A DNA stretch of 64,000 bases from Ralstonia sp. NFACC01 (GCF_900115545.1 NZ_FOWV01000001.1:62001-126000); one strand, 5' to 3'; counted from the stretch's first letter, positions 15,316-24,781 are shown. The notes: a model not told the origin generated them from the sequence alone. Translations and numbers: made by a program.

Positions 15316-18129
15316 ATGTCGGAAAGTCAAGAAACGCTGTTGCTCGTCGATGGCTCGAGTTATCTGTACCGTGCCTATCACGCACTGCCCGACTTGCGAA
15401 ACGGAGAAGGGTTTCCTACGGGGGCCATCTACGGCATCGTGAACATGCTGCGCAAACTGCGCAACGACTACCCGGCCAAGTATAGCGCTTGCATTTTCGA
15501 CGCCAAAGGCAAGACCTTTCGCGACGACCTCTATCCGGCCTATAAGGAGCACCGCGCGCCCATGCCCGACGACCTGCGCGCGCAGATCGAACCGATCCAC
15601 GAAGCCGTGCGGGCATTGGGCTGGCCCATTCTGGTGATCGAGGGTGTCGAGGCCGACGATGTGATCGGCACCCTGGCTGAACGGGCTGCTCGCGAAGGCG
15701 TTCGGACCATCGTCTCAACGGGTGATAAGGACCTCGCCCAACTGGTGAATGACCACGTCACGCTGGTCAACACCATGACCAATGAAACGCTTGATCCGGC
15801 AGGCGTGCAAGCCAAGTTTGGTGTGCCGCCCGAACGCATCGTCGACTATCTTTCGCTGATTGGCGACACCGTGGACAACGTGCCGGGGGTGCCGAAGGTC
15901 GGCCCGAAAACCGCGGTGAAATGGCTCACCGAATTCGGCTCGCTCGACAACGTCATCGCGCGTGCAGGCGAGATCAAAGGCGTGGTGGGCGACAACCTGC
16001 GCAACACGCTTGAGTGGCTACCCAAGGGCCGCGAACTGCTGACCGTGAAGCTCGACTGCGACCTCAGCAAAGAAGTGCCGACATTCGATGCGCTGATCGA
16101 CGGCGGCGAAGACAAATCCAAGCTCGTCGATTTCTTCTCGCGCTACGGCTTCAAGACATGGCTGCGCGAGGCTTCCGGGGAAGCGTTGCCCGACACGCGC
16201 AGCGTGGGCGCCGCGCGCAAGGCCGCGACGCCAGTGAAGAATTACGCCGGCGAGGCTGCGCAACTGCAAGCCCAGGCCAACCTGTTCGACGTGGAAGCGC
16301 CGCCCGACGAGATCAAGTATGAGACGGTGACGACCGAAGCGCAGCTCGAATCATGGATGCAGCGCCTGGATGAAGTGGACCTCGTCTGCATCGATACCGA
16401 GACGACGTCCATCGACCCGATGCTTGCGCAATTGGTTGGCATTTCGCTGTCGGTCAAGCCGGGCGAGGCTTGCTACATTCCGGTGGCGCATCGGGGCCCC
16501 GATGTGGCCGGGTTTGATGCAGCGGCGCAGCTCTCAAGGGACACCGTGCTCGCGCGCATGAAGTTGTGGCTTGAAGATGAATCGCGCAAGAAGGTCGGCC
16601 AGCATCTGAAGTACGACGCGCATGTGTTTGCCAACCACGGCATCGCGCTGCGCGGCATCGAGCACGACACGATGCTCGAATCGTACGTGCTCGAATCCCA
16701 CCGCAATCACGGCATGGACGCACTGGCTGAGCGCGTGCTGCACTTGAAGACGATCACCTACGAAGCCGTGTGCGGCAAGGGTGCGTCGCAGATCGGCTTT
16801 GACGAGGTGCCGCTCGATCGCGCGACCGAATACGCGGCGGAGGACGCCGATATCACGCTGCGTCTGCATCGCACGCTGTTCCCGAAGGTGGCCGAAGATG
16901 ACAAGCTGCGCTACGTCTACGAGCAGATCGAAATGCCGACGTCCATCGTGCTGCAGAAGATGGAACGCAACGGCGTGCTGATCGATGCGGACCGCCTAGC
17001 CAAGCAGAGCAACGAGCTGGGCCTGCGTCTGATCGATCTGGAAGCCGAGGCGCACAAGCTTGCGGGGCAGCCGTTCAATCTCGGCTCACCCAAGCAGATC
17101 GGCGACATCTTCTTCAACCAGATGAAGTTGCCGATCATCAAGAAGACCGCGAGTGGTGCGCCGTCGACCGACGAAGAAGTGCTGCAGAAGCTGGCCGAAG
17201 ACTACCCGCTGCCGAAGCTGCTGCTCGATTACCGGGGCCTGGCCAAGCTCAAGTCGACCTACACCGACAAGCTGCCGAAGATGGTCAACCCGCGCACTGG
17301 CCGCGTCCACACCACCTACGGTCAGGCGACGGCGGTGACGGGGCGTCTGGCCTCGACCGATCCGAACCTGCAGAACATTCCGGTGCGCACGGAAGAAGGG
17401 CGGCGCATCCGCGAAGCGTTCATCGCGCCGGCGGGCAGCGTGATCGTGTCGGCCGACTATTCGCAGATCGAACTGCGCATCATGGCGCATCTGTCGCAGG
17501 ACGAAGGGCTGATGCGTGCATTCCGTGAAGGCCAGGACGTGCACCGCGCAACAGCCGCCGAAGTGTTCAACGTGACGCCGCTGGAGGTCTCACCCGACCA
17601 GCGCCGCGTGGCGAAGGTCATCAACTTTGGTCTGATCTATGGCATGAGCGCGTTCGGGCTGGCCAGCAATCTGGGCATTGGGCGTGATGCCGCCAAGCTC
17701 TATATCGATCGCTACTTCGCACGCTACCCCGGCGCCGCGAGCTACATGGACGAAACCCGCCAGAGCGCGCGCGAGCAAGGCTATGTGGAGACCGTCTTTG
17801 GCCGTCGCCTGTGGCTGCCCGACATCAATGGCGGCAACGGCCCGCGCCGTCAGGCTGCCGAGCGCGCCGCCATTAACGCGCCGATGCAAGGCACGGCGGC
17901 TGACCTGATCAAGCTGTCGATGCTGGCTGTGCAAGGCTGGCTCGAAGCCGAAGCGATGCGCTCGCGCCTGGTCATGCAGGTACACGATGAACTGGTGCTG
18001 GAAGTTCCGCAGGACGAACTGGCCGTGGTGCGCGAGCGCCTGCCGGAGCTGATGTGCAGCGTCGCAACGCTGCGCGTGCCTCTGGTGGCCGAAGTTGGTG
18101 TAGGCGCCAACTGGGAAGAAGCCCACTAA
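15316..18129 (+). CDS. polA: DNA polymerase I
   Basis: Repair and Okazaki-fragment-processing polymerase. The 937-residue protein has all three modules: 5'-3' exonuclease (LLVDGSSYLYRAYHALPDL at the N-terminus, VEADDVIGTLA, VSTGDKDLAQLV), 3'-5' proofreading exonuclease with an intact DTET motif (VCIDTETTSIDP) and the family A polymerase with SADYSQIELRIMAHL, VAKVINFGLIYGMSAFGLA (motif B) and MQVHDELVLEVP (motif C). The ATG at 15316 begins MSESQETLLLVDG; an ATG two codons earlier (15310) is equally open. No clear ribosome-binding site is visible for either. Confidence 0.97.
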   Translation: MSESQETLLLVDGSSYLYRAYHALPDLRNGEGFPTGAIYGIVNMLRKLRNDYPAKYSACIFDAKGKTFRDDLYPAYKEHRAPMPDDLRAQIEPIHEAVRALGWPILVIEGVEADDVIGTLAERAAREGVRTIVSTGDKDLAQLVNDHVTLVNTMTNETLDPAGVQAKFGVPPERIVDYLSLIGDTVDNVPGVPKVGPKTAVKWLTEFGSLDNVIARAGEIKGVVGDNLRNTLEWLPKGRELLTVKLDCDLSKEVPTFDALIDGGEDKSKLVDFFSRYGFKTWLREASGEALPDTRSVGAARKAATPVKNYAGEAAQLQAQANLFDVEAPPDEIKYETVTTEAQLESWMQRLDEVDLVCIDTETTSIDPMLAQLVGISLSVKPGEACYIPVAHRGPDVAGFDAAAQLSRDTVLARMKLWLEDESRKKVGQHLKYDAHVFANHGIALRGIEHDTMLESYVLESHRNHGMDALAERVLHLKTITYEAVCGKGASQIGFDEVPLDRATEYAAEDADITLRLHRTLFPKVAEDDKLRYVYEQIEMPTSIVLQKMERNGVLIDADRLAKQSNELGLRLIDLEAEAHKLAGQPFNLGSPKQIGDIFFNQMKLPIIKKTASGAPSTDEEVLQKLAEDYPLPKLLLDYRGLAKLKSTYTDKLPKMVNPRTGRVHTTYGQATAVTGRLASTDPNLQNIPVRTEEGRRIREAFIAPAGSVIVSADYSQIELRIMAHLSQDEGLMRAFREGQDVHRATAAEVFNVTPLEVSPDQRRVAKVINFGLIYGMSAFGLASNLGIGRDAAKLYIDRYFARYPGAASYMDETRQSAREQGYVETVFGRRLWLPDINGGNGPRRQAAERAAINAPMQGTAADLIKLSMLAVQGWLEAEAMRSRLVMQVHDELVLEVPQDELAVVRERLPELMCSVATLRVPLVAEVGVGANWEEAH

Positions 18130-18335
18130 CGCAATCGCTTGCCGCAGAGCGCCACCCCGCAAAGCAAGGAACGGCGCCCAGTTGCCTGCCGAGGCAGCCT
18201 GCGGATGGCCTTGGCATGCGGCTGTCATGATTCGCCATATCCATGCGTGCGGGGTTGCGGTGAATTTTGCGTTGCAGCAGACTGCACCTGACAGATCACG
18301 TGATCGAAAAGATTCAACGGCTCCAGGAGAGGCAC

Positions 18336-19670
18336 ATGGCAGGGCAGACGGATGGCGCAGGCGAGGCGAACGGGCCGCGCATTGTGGTGGTCGGCGGGGG
18401 CGCTGGCGGGTTGGAACTCGCAACGCGGCTGGGCGATAAGCTCGGCAAGCGCGGCGCAGCCCAGGTGATTCTGGTCGACCGTAACCCCACACACATCTGG
18501 AAACCGCTGCTGCATGAAGTCGCCGCCGGCAGCATGGATCCAAACACGCATCAGCTCGAATATGCGGCGCAGGCGCGCTGGCACGGCTTCGAATTCCAGC
18601 AGGGCGAGCTGAAGGGCCTCGATCGCGTCGCCAAATCCATCATTGTTTCCGGATGCGTTGACGCCGACGGCACCGAGGTGCTGCCCGAGCGCGCAATTGC
18701 GTACGACACGCTGGTGCTGTCCATCGGTAGCGTGACGCATTTCTTCGGCGTGCCGGGCACGGCCGAGCACGCCATCGCCCTCGACACCGCATGGCAAGCC
18801 GAGCGCTTCCGCCGCAGGCTCATCGCAGCGTGTATGCGCGCACAGAACGGTATGGGCGATGCGCGTCCGCAGGTGGACATCGCCATCGTCGGTGCGGGTG
18901 CCACGGGCGTGGAACTGTCGGCAGAGTTGCGCAACACCGCCCACGTGTTGGCCGCTTATGGCCTGCACAAGCTGGACCCGCGCCACGACATCCGCATCCA
19001 TTTGATCGAGGGCGGCCCGCGCATTTTGCCGGTGCTCAAGGAGCGCATTTCGGCAGCAACCACCGAGCTGCTGCACAAGCTCGACGTGGACGTCATCACC
19101 AGCGAACGTGTGACGGAAGTCACCGCCAGCGCCGTCAACACGGCCAGCGGCAAGTCCATTCCGGCGGATCTGACCGTGTGGGCTGCAGGCATCCGTGCAC
19201 CGTCGGTGCTGGGCGAGTTGGGGCTGCCGGTGAACAAGCTGGGTCAGATTGTCGTCTCGCGCACGCTGCAGGTGGAAGGCGACGATTCGGTCTACGCCTT
19301 TGGCGATTGCGCAAGCTGCCCGTGGCCCGAGGCGTCGACCAGCGTGCCGCCGCGTGCGCAGGCCGCGCATCAGCAGGCCACTTATCTGTTTGACGCGTTG
19401 CGCAAGCGCATGGATGGCAAGCCGGTCCAGCCGTTTGCGTTCAAGGATCTCGGTTCGCTGGTGTCGCTCGGCCATTTCAGCGCGGTCGGCAGCCTGATGG
19501 GCGGGCTGATCGGCGGATCGATGTTCATCGAAGGTCTGATGGCGCGGCTGATGTACACGTCGCTGTATCGCATGCACGTTCTGGCACTGCACGGTTGGGT
19601 GCGCATGTCGGTGGATACGGTCATGCACTGGCTGCGCAGCAAGACGAATCCGCGGGTCAAGCTGCACTAG
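18336..19670 (+). CDS. ndh: Type II NADH dehydrogenase (FAD-dependent, non-proton-pumping)
   Basis: Membrane-associated NADH:quinone oxidoreductase. The 444-residue protein has the FAD-binding motif VVVGGGAGGLELATRL (near residues 17-32), a second nucleotide-binding motif VDIAIVGAGATGVELSAEL (about residue 183) for NADH, and the flavin-contact segment DSVYAFGDCASCP. The C-terminal part (GSLMGGLIGGSMFIEGLMARLMYTSLYRMH, split here by Gly turns) is the amphipathic membrane anchor usual in NDH-2. The ATG at 18336 is preceded by AGGAGAG at ideal spacing, so the longer frame from 18267 is rejected. It stands alone. Confidence 0.9.
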   Translation: MAGQTDGAGEANGPRIVVVGGGAGGLELATRLGDKLGKRGAAQVILVDRNPTHIWKPLLHEVAAGSMDPNTHQLEYAAQARWHGFEFQQGELKGLDRVAKSIIVSGCVDADGTEVLPERAIAYDTLVLSIGSVTHFFGVPGTAEHAIALDTAWQAERFRRRLIAACMRAQNGMGDARPQVDIAIVGAGATGVELSAELRNTAHVLAAYGLHKLDPRHDIRIHLIEGGPRILPVLKERISAATTELLHKLDVDVITSERVTEVTASAVNTASGKSIPADLTVWAAGIRAPSVLGELGLPVNKLGQIVVSRTLQVEGDDSVYAFGDCASCPWPEASTSVPPRAQAAHQQATYLFDALRKRMDGKPVQPFAFKDLGSLVSLGHFSAVGSLMGGLIGGSMFIEGLMARLMYTSLYRMHVLALHGWVRMSVDTVMHWLRSKTNPRVKLH

Positions 19671-19778
19671 GCGGTTCCTCGTACTTGCGCCGGACGCCTG
19701 GCTCGGCAGCAATGCATCCGCTTCGGTAGACTAGCCGCTTCGTTCACCGTAACCGCCCGTGGGCGCGAGGAGAGTTCG

Positions 19779-20657
19779 ATGCAGCTTGATGCAGAAGTGG
19801 AGAGCCTGGTACCCTGCCGCAGCTTTGACCGTCGCGGCTTCATGAAGACGGCACTGGGCTCGGCCTTTGCGGCGGCGGTGCTACCGGTGTCGGCGCAGAC
19901 CATCCATACCGATTTCAATGGGCTGACGGCTGGCGAGGTGACGGTGCCCGTGGGCGATTTCAAGATGCCGGCCTATCGCGCCCAGCCGGAGGGCAAGACG
20001 AAGCTGCCGGTGGTGATCGTCGTCAGCGAGATCTTTGGCGTACACGAATACATTGCCGATATCTGCCGGCGCTTTGCCAAGCTCGGGTATCTGGCGATCG
20101 CGCCTGAGTTGTTTGTGCGCCAGGGCGATCCGCGTGCTTACGGCACGGTTCAGGAAACCGTCGCCAACGTGGTCTCCAAGGTGCCGGATTCCCAGGTGGC
20201 GGGCGATATCGACGCCACGATCGCGTGGGCCAAGGAGAACGGCGGAGATGCGGCGCGCATTGGCATCACCGGTTTCTGCTGGGGCGGGCGTCAGGTCTGG
20301 CTGGCTGCGGAGCGCAATCCCAGCATCAAGGCTGCAGTGGCGTGGTACGGGCCACTGAAAGGCAATCCGAATCCCTTGCAACCGGTTTCGCCAATCGACA
20401 AGGTTGAAGAACTGAAGGCGCCCGTGCTGGGCCTCTACGGCGCGAAGGACACCGTGATTACGGAGGACGTGCGCGACACGATGAAAACCGCGTTGGAGAA
20501 ATCCAAGAACCCCAAGGCGCACGCATCGCGCATCATCGTGTACCCGAATTCCGGTCACGCGTTTCACGCCGATTACCGCCCGAGCTATGTGAAGGCTGAC
20601 GCAGAAGACGGCTGGAAGAAGTGCCTCGCTTGGTTCAAAGACCACGGCGTGGTGTAG
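19779..20657 (+). CDS. Exported dienelactone hydrolase family protein
   Basis: An alpha/beta hydrolase of the dienelactone hydrolase family, 292 residues. The N-terminus (SFDRRGFMKTALGSAFAAAVLP) has a twin-arginine motif with Arg18-Arg19 and a hydrophobic stretch ending at VSAQ, so export by the Tat system is predicted. The catalytic triad appears intact: Cys167 in GFCWGGRQ, an Asp in GAKDTV and a His in NSGHAFHADYRPSY. Substrate unknown; family members cleave dienelactone in chlorocatechol breakdown or other carboxylic esters. GAGGAGAG six bases before the ATG supports the start. A terminator follows 20 bp after the stop. Confidence 0.88.
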   Translation: MQLDAEVESLVPCRSFDRRGFMKTALGSAFAAAVLPVSAQTIHTDFNGLTAGEVTVPVGDFKMPAYRAQPEGKTKLPVVIVVSEIFGVHEYIADICRRFAKLGYLAIAPELFVRQGDPRAYGTVQETVANVVSKVPDSQVAGDIDATIAWAKENGGDAARIGITGFCWGGRQVWLAAERNPSIKAAVAWYGPLKGNPNPLQPVSPIDKVEELKAPVLGLYGAKDTVITEDVRDTMKTALEKSKNPKAHASRIIVYPNSGHAFHADYRPSYVKADAEDGWKKCLAWFKDHGVV

Positions 20658-20677
20658 CGCCTCAACGCGTGGAACAC

Positions 20678-20708
20678 AAAAGGCCCCAGTCACGACCTCG
20701 GGCCTTTT
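20678..20708 (+). terminator. Rho-independent terminator after dienelactone hydrolase gene
   Basis: AAAAGGCCC (20678-20686) pairs with GGGCCTTTT (20700-20708), followed by CTTTTT. It is symmetrical but both neighbours read plus, so it closes the hydrolase gene. Confidence 0.85.
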
Positions 20709-20805
20709 CTTTTTGCCTGCACTGGCAAAGGTTGATAAAGCGGCATACAATTCGCCCTTCTTGCAACTCTGTTGCGTTTATCGGCCTCCGCTGCGTCACC
20801 TCCGC

Positions 20806-21612
20806 ATGACCTTCGATACCACCTTGTTAGGCATCCTTCTCGCCACCGCGCTGTCCGGCATCGGCAGCATGGCAGGCGCCGCCGTGCTGTCATTGACGGT
20901 GCTGTCGCGCATGGTCGATCGGATGGTCAGTTTCTCTGTGGGCGTGCTGCTGGCCACGTCACTGCTGCATTCATTGCCGGAGGCGTTCGAAGCGCATCGC
21001 GGCATCGAGCCCAATACGCATGCGCTGTTCGCCACGTTGCTGGCCGGGTTGCTGGGTTTCTTCCTGCTGGAAAAGATCTCGCTGATCCGCCATTCGCACC
21101 ACCACGAGGGCGACGGTCATGGCCATCACCACGGCCATGACCGACAGGAAGCGGGCCGTAGCGGCCTGATGATCCTTGTGGGTGACGGCCTGCATAACTT
21201 CTCGGACGGCATCGTCATTGCCGCGGCGTTCCTGGCGGACACCAAGGTTGGCATCGTCACTGCGCTGGCGATTGCCGCTCACGAGATTCCGCAAGAGATT
21301 GGCGACTTTATGGTGCTGCTCAACGCCGGGTTCTCCAAGACCCGAGCCTTTGTCTACAACCTGCTCTGCAGTGTTTGTGCGCTGGTGGGCGCGGTGCTCG
21401 GCTATTACCTGCTGGACCGCCTGACGTCGTGGATTCCGTACGTGCTGGTGGTGGCGTCGAGCAGCTTCATCTACATCGCCGTGTGCGATCTGATGCCGCA
21501 GATGAAGCGCCGGCCGCGCTGGCAGGAATCGGCGGTGCAGGTCGCGTTGATTGCAGCGGGCATCGCGATGATCTTTTTGCTGACCGAAGGTTTGCACGGT
21601 CACGCCCACTGA
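20806..21612 (+). CDS. ZIP-family divalent metal transporter
   Basis: A 268-residue inner-membrane protein with about eight hydrophobic segments. The family signature is clear: the metal-path helix GDGLHNFSDGIVIAAAFL and the following helix AIAAHEIPQEIGDFMVLL carry the conserved His, Asn, Asp and Glu residues. A His-rich cytoplasmic loop (HSHHHEGDGHGHHHGHD) sits between the third and fourth segments, as in zinc or iron ZIP importers. Likely substrate is Zn(II) or a related ion; not decidable here. The start is the ATG at 20806 (MTFDTTLLGILLATAL); a longer frame from 20713 adds a non-conserved segment running through the promoter area. Confidence 0.92.
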   Translation: MTFDTTLLGILLATALSGIGSMAGAAVLSLTVLSRMVDRMVSFSVGVLLATSLLHSLPEAFEAHRGIEPNTHALFATLLAGLLGFFLLEKISLIRHSHHHEGDGHGHHHGHDRQEAGRSGLMILVGDGLHNFSDGIVIAAAFLADTKVGIVTALAIAAHEIPQEIGDFMVLLNAGFSKTRAFVYNLLCSVCALVGAVLGYYLLDRLTSWIPYVLVVASSSFIYIAVCDLMPQMKRRPRWQESAVQVALIAAGIAMIFLLTEGLHGHAH

Positions 21613-21633
21613 GGCGCCGCATCCGCTTCAAGA

Positions 21634-21661
21634 AAAAAGCCCGGTCGATGCCGGGCTTTTT
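21634..21661. terminator. Bidirectional terminator between ZIP transporter and sulfurtransferase genes
   Basis: AAAAAGCCCGG (21634-21644) pairs with CCGGGCTTTTT (21651-21661) around a 6-nt loop. The genes on both sides converge on it. Confidence 0.9.
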
Positions 21662-21682
21662 GCTGTGCGTCAGATTCGCGGA

Positions 21683-22570
21683 TTACGGATTCGGCCCCGT
21701 CGCCACGGGGCGCGATGGGTCGCTGCACCACTCGCTCCATGAGCCGGCGTAGAGCGCGGCGCCCGTCAGGCCGGCGATCTCCATGGCCAATGCGTTGTGG
21801 CAGGCGGTTACGCCAGAGCCACATTGCAGCGTCGCGTCTTGCGGTCGGGCACCGGCCAGCACGCCATCAAACTCGGCGCGCAACTGTTTCGCAGGCTTGA
21901 AAGTGCCGTCAGCCTGCAGGTTGTCGCGGAAGAACCGGTTGCGCGCGCCTGGGATGTGGCCGCCAACGGGATCGAGCGTTTCGTTCTCGCCACGGTAGCG
22001 GTCGGGGGCGCGGGCATCGACGACGGGCTTGTCGGCGTGGCCCAGGTATTTCTGCACGATATCCGCAGTCACCATCTGCACAAGCGAAGGCTTGCGCGTG
22101 ATGTTGCCGGGCGTGGCGTTGAGCTGCGGTTCTTCGGGCACGACCTGTTCGACGGGGAAGTGCGCGGCTTCCCACGCCTGCAGGCCGCCATCGAGCACGG
22201 CCGCATCGGCATGGCCGACCCAGCGCAGCAGCCACCACAGGCGCGCGGCATACATGCTGCCCTGCCGGTCATACGCGACGACTTGCGTGTCGTCGTTGAC
22301 GCCCAGTGCCTGCAGGCGTGCGATCAAGGCCTCTGCATCGGGCAGCGGGTGGCGGCCGTTCGTGCCGGTTTTCGGGCCCGATAGCTCGTTGTCGAGATGC
22401 ATGTAGAACGCGCCGGGCACATGGCTGGCGTGATACGCATCGCGCCCAGCGGCAGGGTTGGCAAGGTCAAAACTGCAGTCAATGACGACCACCGCATCGG
22501 GCGCGCTCTGCTGCAATGCGGCCAGTTGCGGTGCGGTGATGAGGGTGGCGTAGTGAGCGTGTTCGCTCAT
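21683..22570 (-). CDS. sseA: Thiosulfate / 3-mercaptopyruvate sulfurtransferase
   Basis: Two-domain rhodanese, 295 residues, cytoplasmic. The N-terminal inactive rhodanese domain (VVVIDCSFDL to LDGGLQAWEAAHFP) is followed by the active C-terminal domain with catalytic Cys250 in QCGSGVTACHN. The CGSGVTA loop is the mercaptopyruvate sulfurtransferase type, so SseA is preferred over a thiosulfate-specific rhodanese. It begins 21 bp downstream of the DMT permease gene and is probably cotranscribed with it. Confidence 0.92.
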   Translation of the reverse strand: MSEHAHYATLITAPQLAALQQSAPDAVVVIDCSFDLANPAAGRDAYHASHVPGAFYMHLDNELSGPKTGTNGRHPLPDAEALIARLQALGVNDDTQVVAYDRQGSMYAARLWWLLRWVGHADAAVLDGGLQAWEAAHFPVEQVVPEEPQLNATPGNITRKPSLVQMVTADIVQKYLGHADKPVVDARAPDRYRGENETLDPVGGHIPGARNRFFRDNLQADGTFKPAKQLRAEFDGVLAGARPQDATLQCGSGVTACHNALAMEIAGLTGAALYAGSWSEWCSDPSRPVATGPNP

Positions 22571-22591
22571 GGCGGCAATCTCCAGGGTCGA

Positions 22592-23581
22592 TCAAACTTC
22601 TGGGTGAATCTCGGCTTCCGGGCCGGACACGGCTGTCTGCGGCGTCGGATGCTCGGTGCCCGACTGACGGGCGCGCATGACGGTAGTCACGATGCCGCTG
22701 CCGATAATGAGCGCCATGCCCGCCCACGACAGCGCGTTCAGGTGGTCATTCCACAGCAACATACCCCACCCGCTCGCAAAGACGATGCCGGTGTATTGCA
22801 GGTTAGCAGTCAGTAGCGTGTTACCCCGCTTGTAGGCGCGCGTCATGGCGGTCTGGCCCAGCGTGGCCAGAAGCCCGACCGCCAGCAACAGGCCAGCGCT
22901 GTGCCACGTATGCGGCTGCGCGCCGCCGATCAGCATCCAGACGCCGCCGGCAATTGCGCTCACCAAAGAAAAATAGAACACGATACGTGCCTCGTTCTCG
23001 CCCAGGTCGCCCAGTTGGCGGACCTCCACATAGGCGAGGGCGGTGAACACGCCGGAGACCAGCCCGACCATGCCTCCAGCCAGCTGAGATGGCCCGCTAC
23101 CCACGCTGGGCTGCAGCAGGCACAGCACGCCGACAAACGACATCAGGATCGCCGCCACCATCTTCTTGTCGGCACCCGCTGCCTTGCCGGCCATTGCAGC
23201 ACCCGCGCCGATGATCAGCGCAATCCACACCGGTGACATGTAGTTCAGCGTCATGGCGGTCGCCAGCGGCAGCAGGCTGATCGACGTGAACCACAGCAGG
23301 AGAGACGTCACCCCGAACACGCTGCGCTTGATGTGCGCCATGAGGTAGGGCGTGCGGATGCCCGCGCCGGTCTTGGCCAGGATGGCGCCCATCAGCGTCA
23401 TGCCGATCACGCTGCGGTAGAACACGATCTCGCCGGTGCTGTAATGCGCCGAGGCCAGTTTTACGCAGACGCCCATCGCCGAGAAGGCAAAGGCAGCGAG
23501 GATCATCCACAGCGATTGGCGGGAAGAGCTGTCGGCCGTCTGGGCGGCAGTCTGAGCAGCGGTTGCAGTATCGGCGGGCAT
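22592..23581 (-). CDS. DMT-superfamily (EamA) permease
   Basis: A 329-residue inner-membrane protein with about ten transmembrane segments in two EamA repeats, for example SLWMILAAFAFSAMGVCVKLA, LLLWFTSISLLPLATAMTL and VWIALIIGAGAAMAG in the first half and GLLLAVGLLATLGQTAMTRA and GIVFASGWGMLLWNDHLNAL in the second. Members export amino acids, nucleobases or drugs; the substrate is unknown. The N- and C-terminal tails are short, polar and not conserved looking. It is separated from the upstream Rieske gene by a terminator and leads into sseA. Confidence 0.88.
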   Translation of the reverse strand: MPADTATAAQTAAQTADSSSRQSLWMILAAFAFSAMGVCVKLASAHYSTGEIVFYRSVIGMTLMGAILAKTGAGIRTPYLMAHIKRSVFGVTSLLLWFTSISLLPLATAMTLNYMSPVWIALIIGAGAAMAGKAAGADKKMVAAILMSFVGVLCLLQPSVGSGPSQLAGGMVGLVSGVFTALAYVEVRQLGDLGENEARIVFYFSLVSAIAGGVWMLIGGAQPHTWHSAGLLLAVGLLATLGQTAMTRAYKRGNTLLTANLQYTGIVFASGWGMLLWNDHLNALSWAGMALIIGSGIVTTVMRARQSGTEHPTPQTAVSGPEAEIHPEV

Positions 23582-23601
23582 GGAGAGGGAGGGGCGAGGG
23601 C

Positions 23602-23637
23602 AAAAAAAACGGTGCGGCCTGTGAGGGCTGCACCGTT
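23602..23637 (-). terminator. Terminator after Rieske oxygenase gene (minus strand)
   Basis: GCACCGTT (23630-23637) and AACGGTGC (23608-23615) form an 8-bp stem extended by inner GGCC/GGCT pairing; on the minus strand it is followed by eight T. It isolates the oxygenase from the DMT permease gene. Confidence 0.85.
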
Positions 23638-23683
23638 CCTATTGTGACGCGGAAGGCGGCGGATGCCTACCTTCAGCCGTCGC

Positions 23684-24781
23684 TTAGTAGTCCATCACGC
23701 GTCGATACCACTCGTGGAAGTGCTGCATGCCGTCTTCCATGGGCGACTGGTACGGCCCGACTTCGCTCGTGCCGCGCTTGAGTAAGGCGAGGCGCCCGGC
23801 ATCCATGCGCTCGGCAATTTCGTCGTCCTCGATGCACGTTTCCATGTAGGCGGCGCGCTCGGCTTCAACGAATTCGCGCTCAAACAGCACGATTTCTTCC
23901 GGATAGTAGAACTCGACCACGTTGCGTGTCTTGGTCGGGCTGAGCGGATGCAGTGTGGAGACTACCAGCACGTTCGGATACCACTCGACCATCACGTTCG
24001 GGTAGTACGTGAGCCACACCGCACCGTACTTCGGCATCTCGCCGTTGTTGAAGCGGAGCACGGCGTCATGCCACTTCTGGTAAGCCGGCGTGCCGGGTTT
24101 GCGCAAATTGGCGTGAATGCCAACCGTCTGCACGCTGTGCCACTCGCCAAACTCCCATTCCAGGTCGTCACAGGAGACGAACTGGCCGAGGCCGGGGTGG
24201 AAGGGCACGACGTGGTAGTCCTCGAGGTACACCTCGATGAACGTCTTCCAGTTGTAGTTGCAGTCGTGCACCTCGACGTGGTCGAGCATGTAGCCGGAGA
24301 AATCGAGATCGCGCGCCACGCCTAGGCGGGCGAGGTCTTCGCGCACGTCGCGCTTGCCCTCGAACAGCAGACCATTCCAGTTCTGCAGCGGCGAGCGCGA
24401 CAGATGCACGCATGGCTGCTTTTCGAAGTGCGGTGCGCCCAGCAGGTCGCCCTGCAGGTCGTATGTCCAGCGATGCAGCGGGCAGACGATGTTCTGGGCA
24501 TTGCCGCGCCCATTGAGCATGATTGCCTGCCGGTGTCGGCACACATTGGAGAGCAGTTCGACGCCGTTCGGATTGCGCACCAGCACGCGGCCTTCGGCCT
24601 CGGCAGCAAGCGTGTGATAGTCGCCAACTTCCGCGACCATCAGCTCATGGCCGACGTAACCGGGACCATGTTTGAACAGACGTTCGATTTCAGTTTGATA
24701 CAGCGCCTCGTCGAAGTAAGCAGAGACGGGCAACTGGGTTTCAGACGGCACTAGATTCAGTGCGGCGCTGAGATTGGACAT
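23684..24781 (-). CDS. Rieske non-heme iron oxygenase, alpha subunit type
   Basis: A 365-residue aromatic-ring-hydroxylating-type oxygenase. The Rieske [2Fe-2S] ligands are all present: Cys81 and His83 (CRHRQ) and Cys100 and His103 (CPLHRW), an arrangement C-X-H-X16-C-X2-H. The mononuclear iron site is visible in NWKTFIEVYLEDYHVVPFHP with His190 and His195 and a C-terminal carboxylate not located precisely. No beta subunit, ferredoxin or reductase gene is adjacent, so it must borrow electrons from elsewhere or be an alpha-only enzyme (for example of the demethylase or carnitine oxygenase type). The start MSNLSAALN at 24781 is preferred to an ATG 14 codons upstream. Confidence 0.9.
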   Translation of the reverse strand: MSNLSAALNLVPSETQLPVSAYFDEALYQTEIERLFKHGPGYVGHELMVAEVGDYHTLAAEAEGRVLVRNPNGVELLSNVCRHRQAIMLNGRGNAQNIVCPLHRWTYDLQGDLLGAPHFEKQPCVHLSRSPLQNWNGLLFEGKRDVREDLARLGVARDLDFSGYMLDHVEVHDCNYNWKTFIEVYLEDYHVVPFHPGLGQFVSCDDLEWEFGEWHSVQTVGIHANLRKPGTPAYQKWHDAVLRFNNGEMPKYGAVWLTYYPNVMVEWYPNVLVVSTLHPLSPTKTRNVVEFYYPEEIVLFEREFVEAERAAYMETCIEDDEIAERMDAGRLALLKRGTSEVGPYQSPMEDGMQHFHEWYRRVMDY

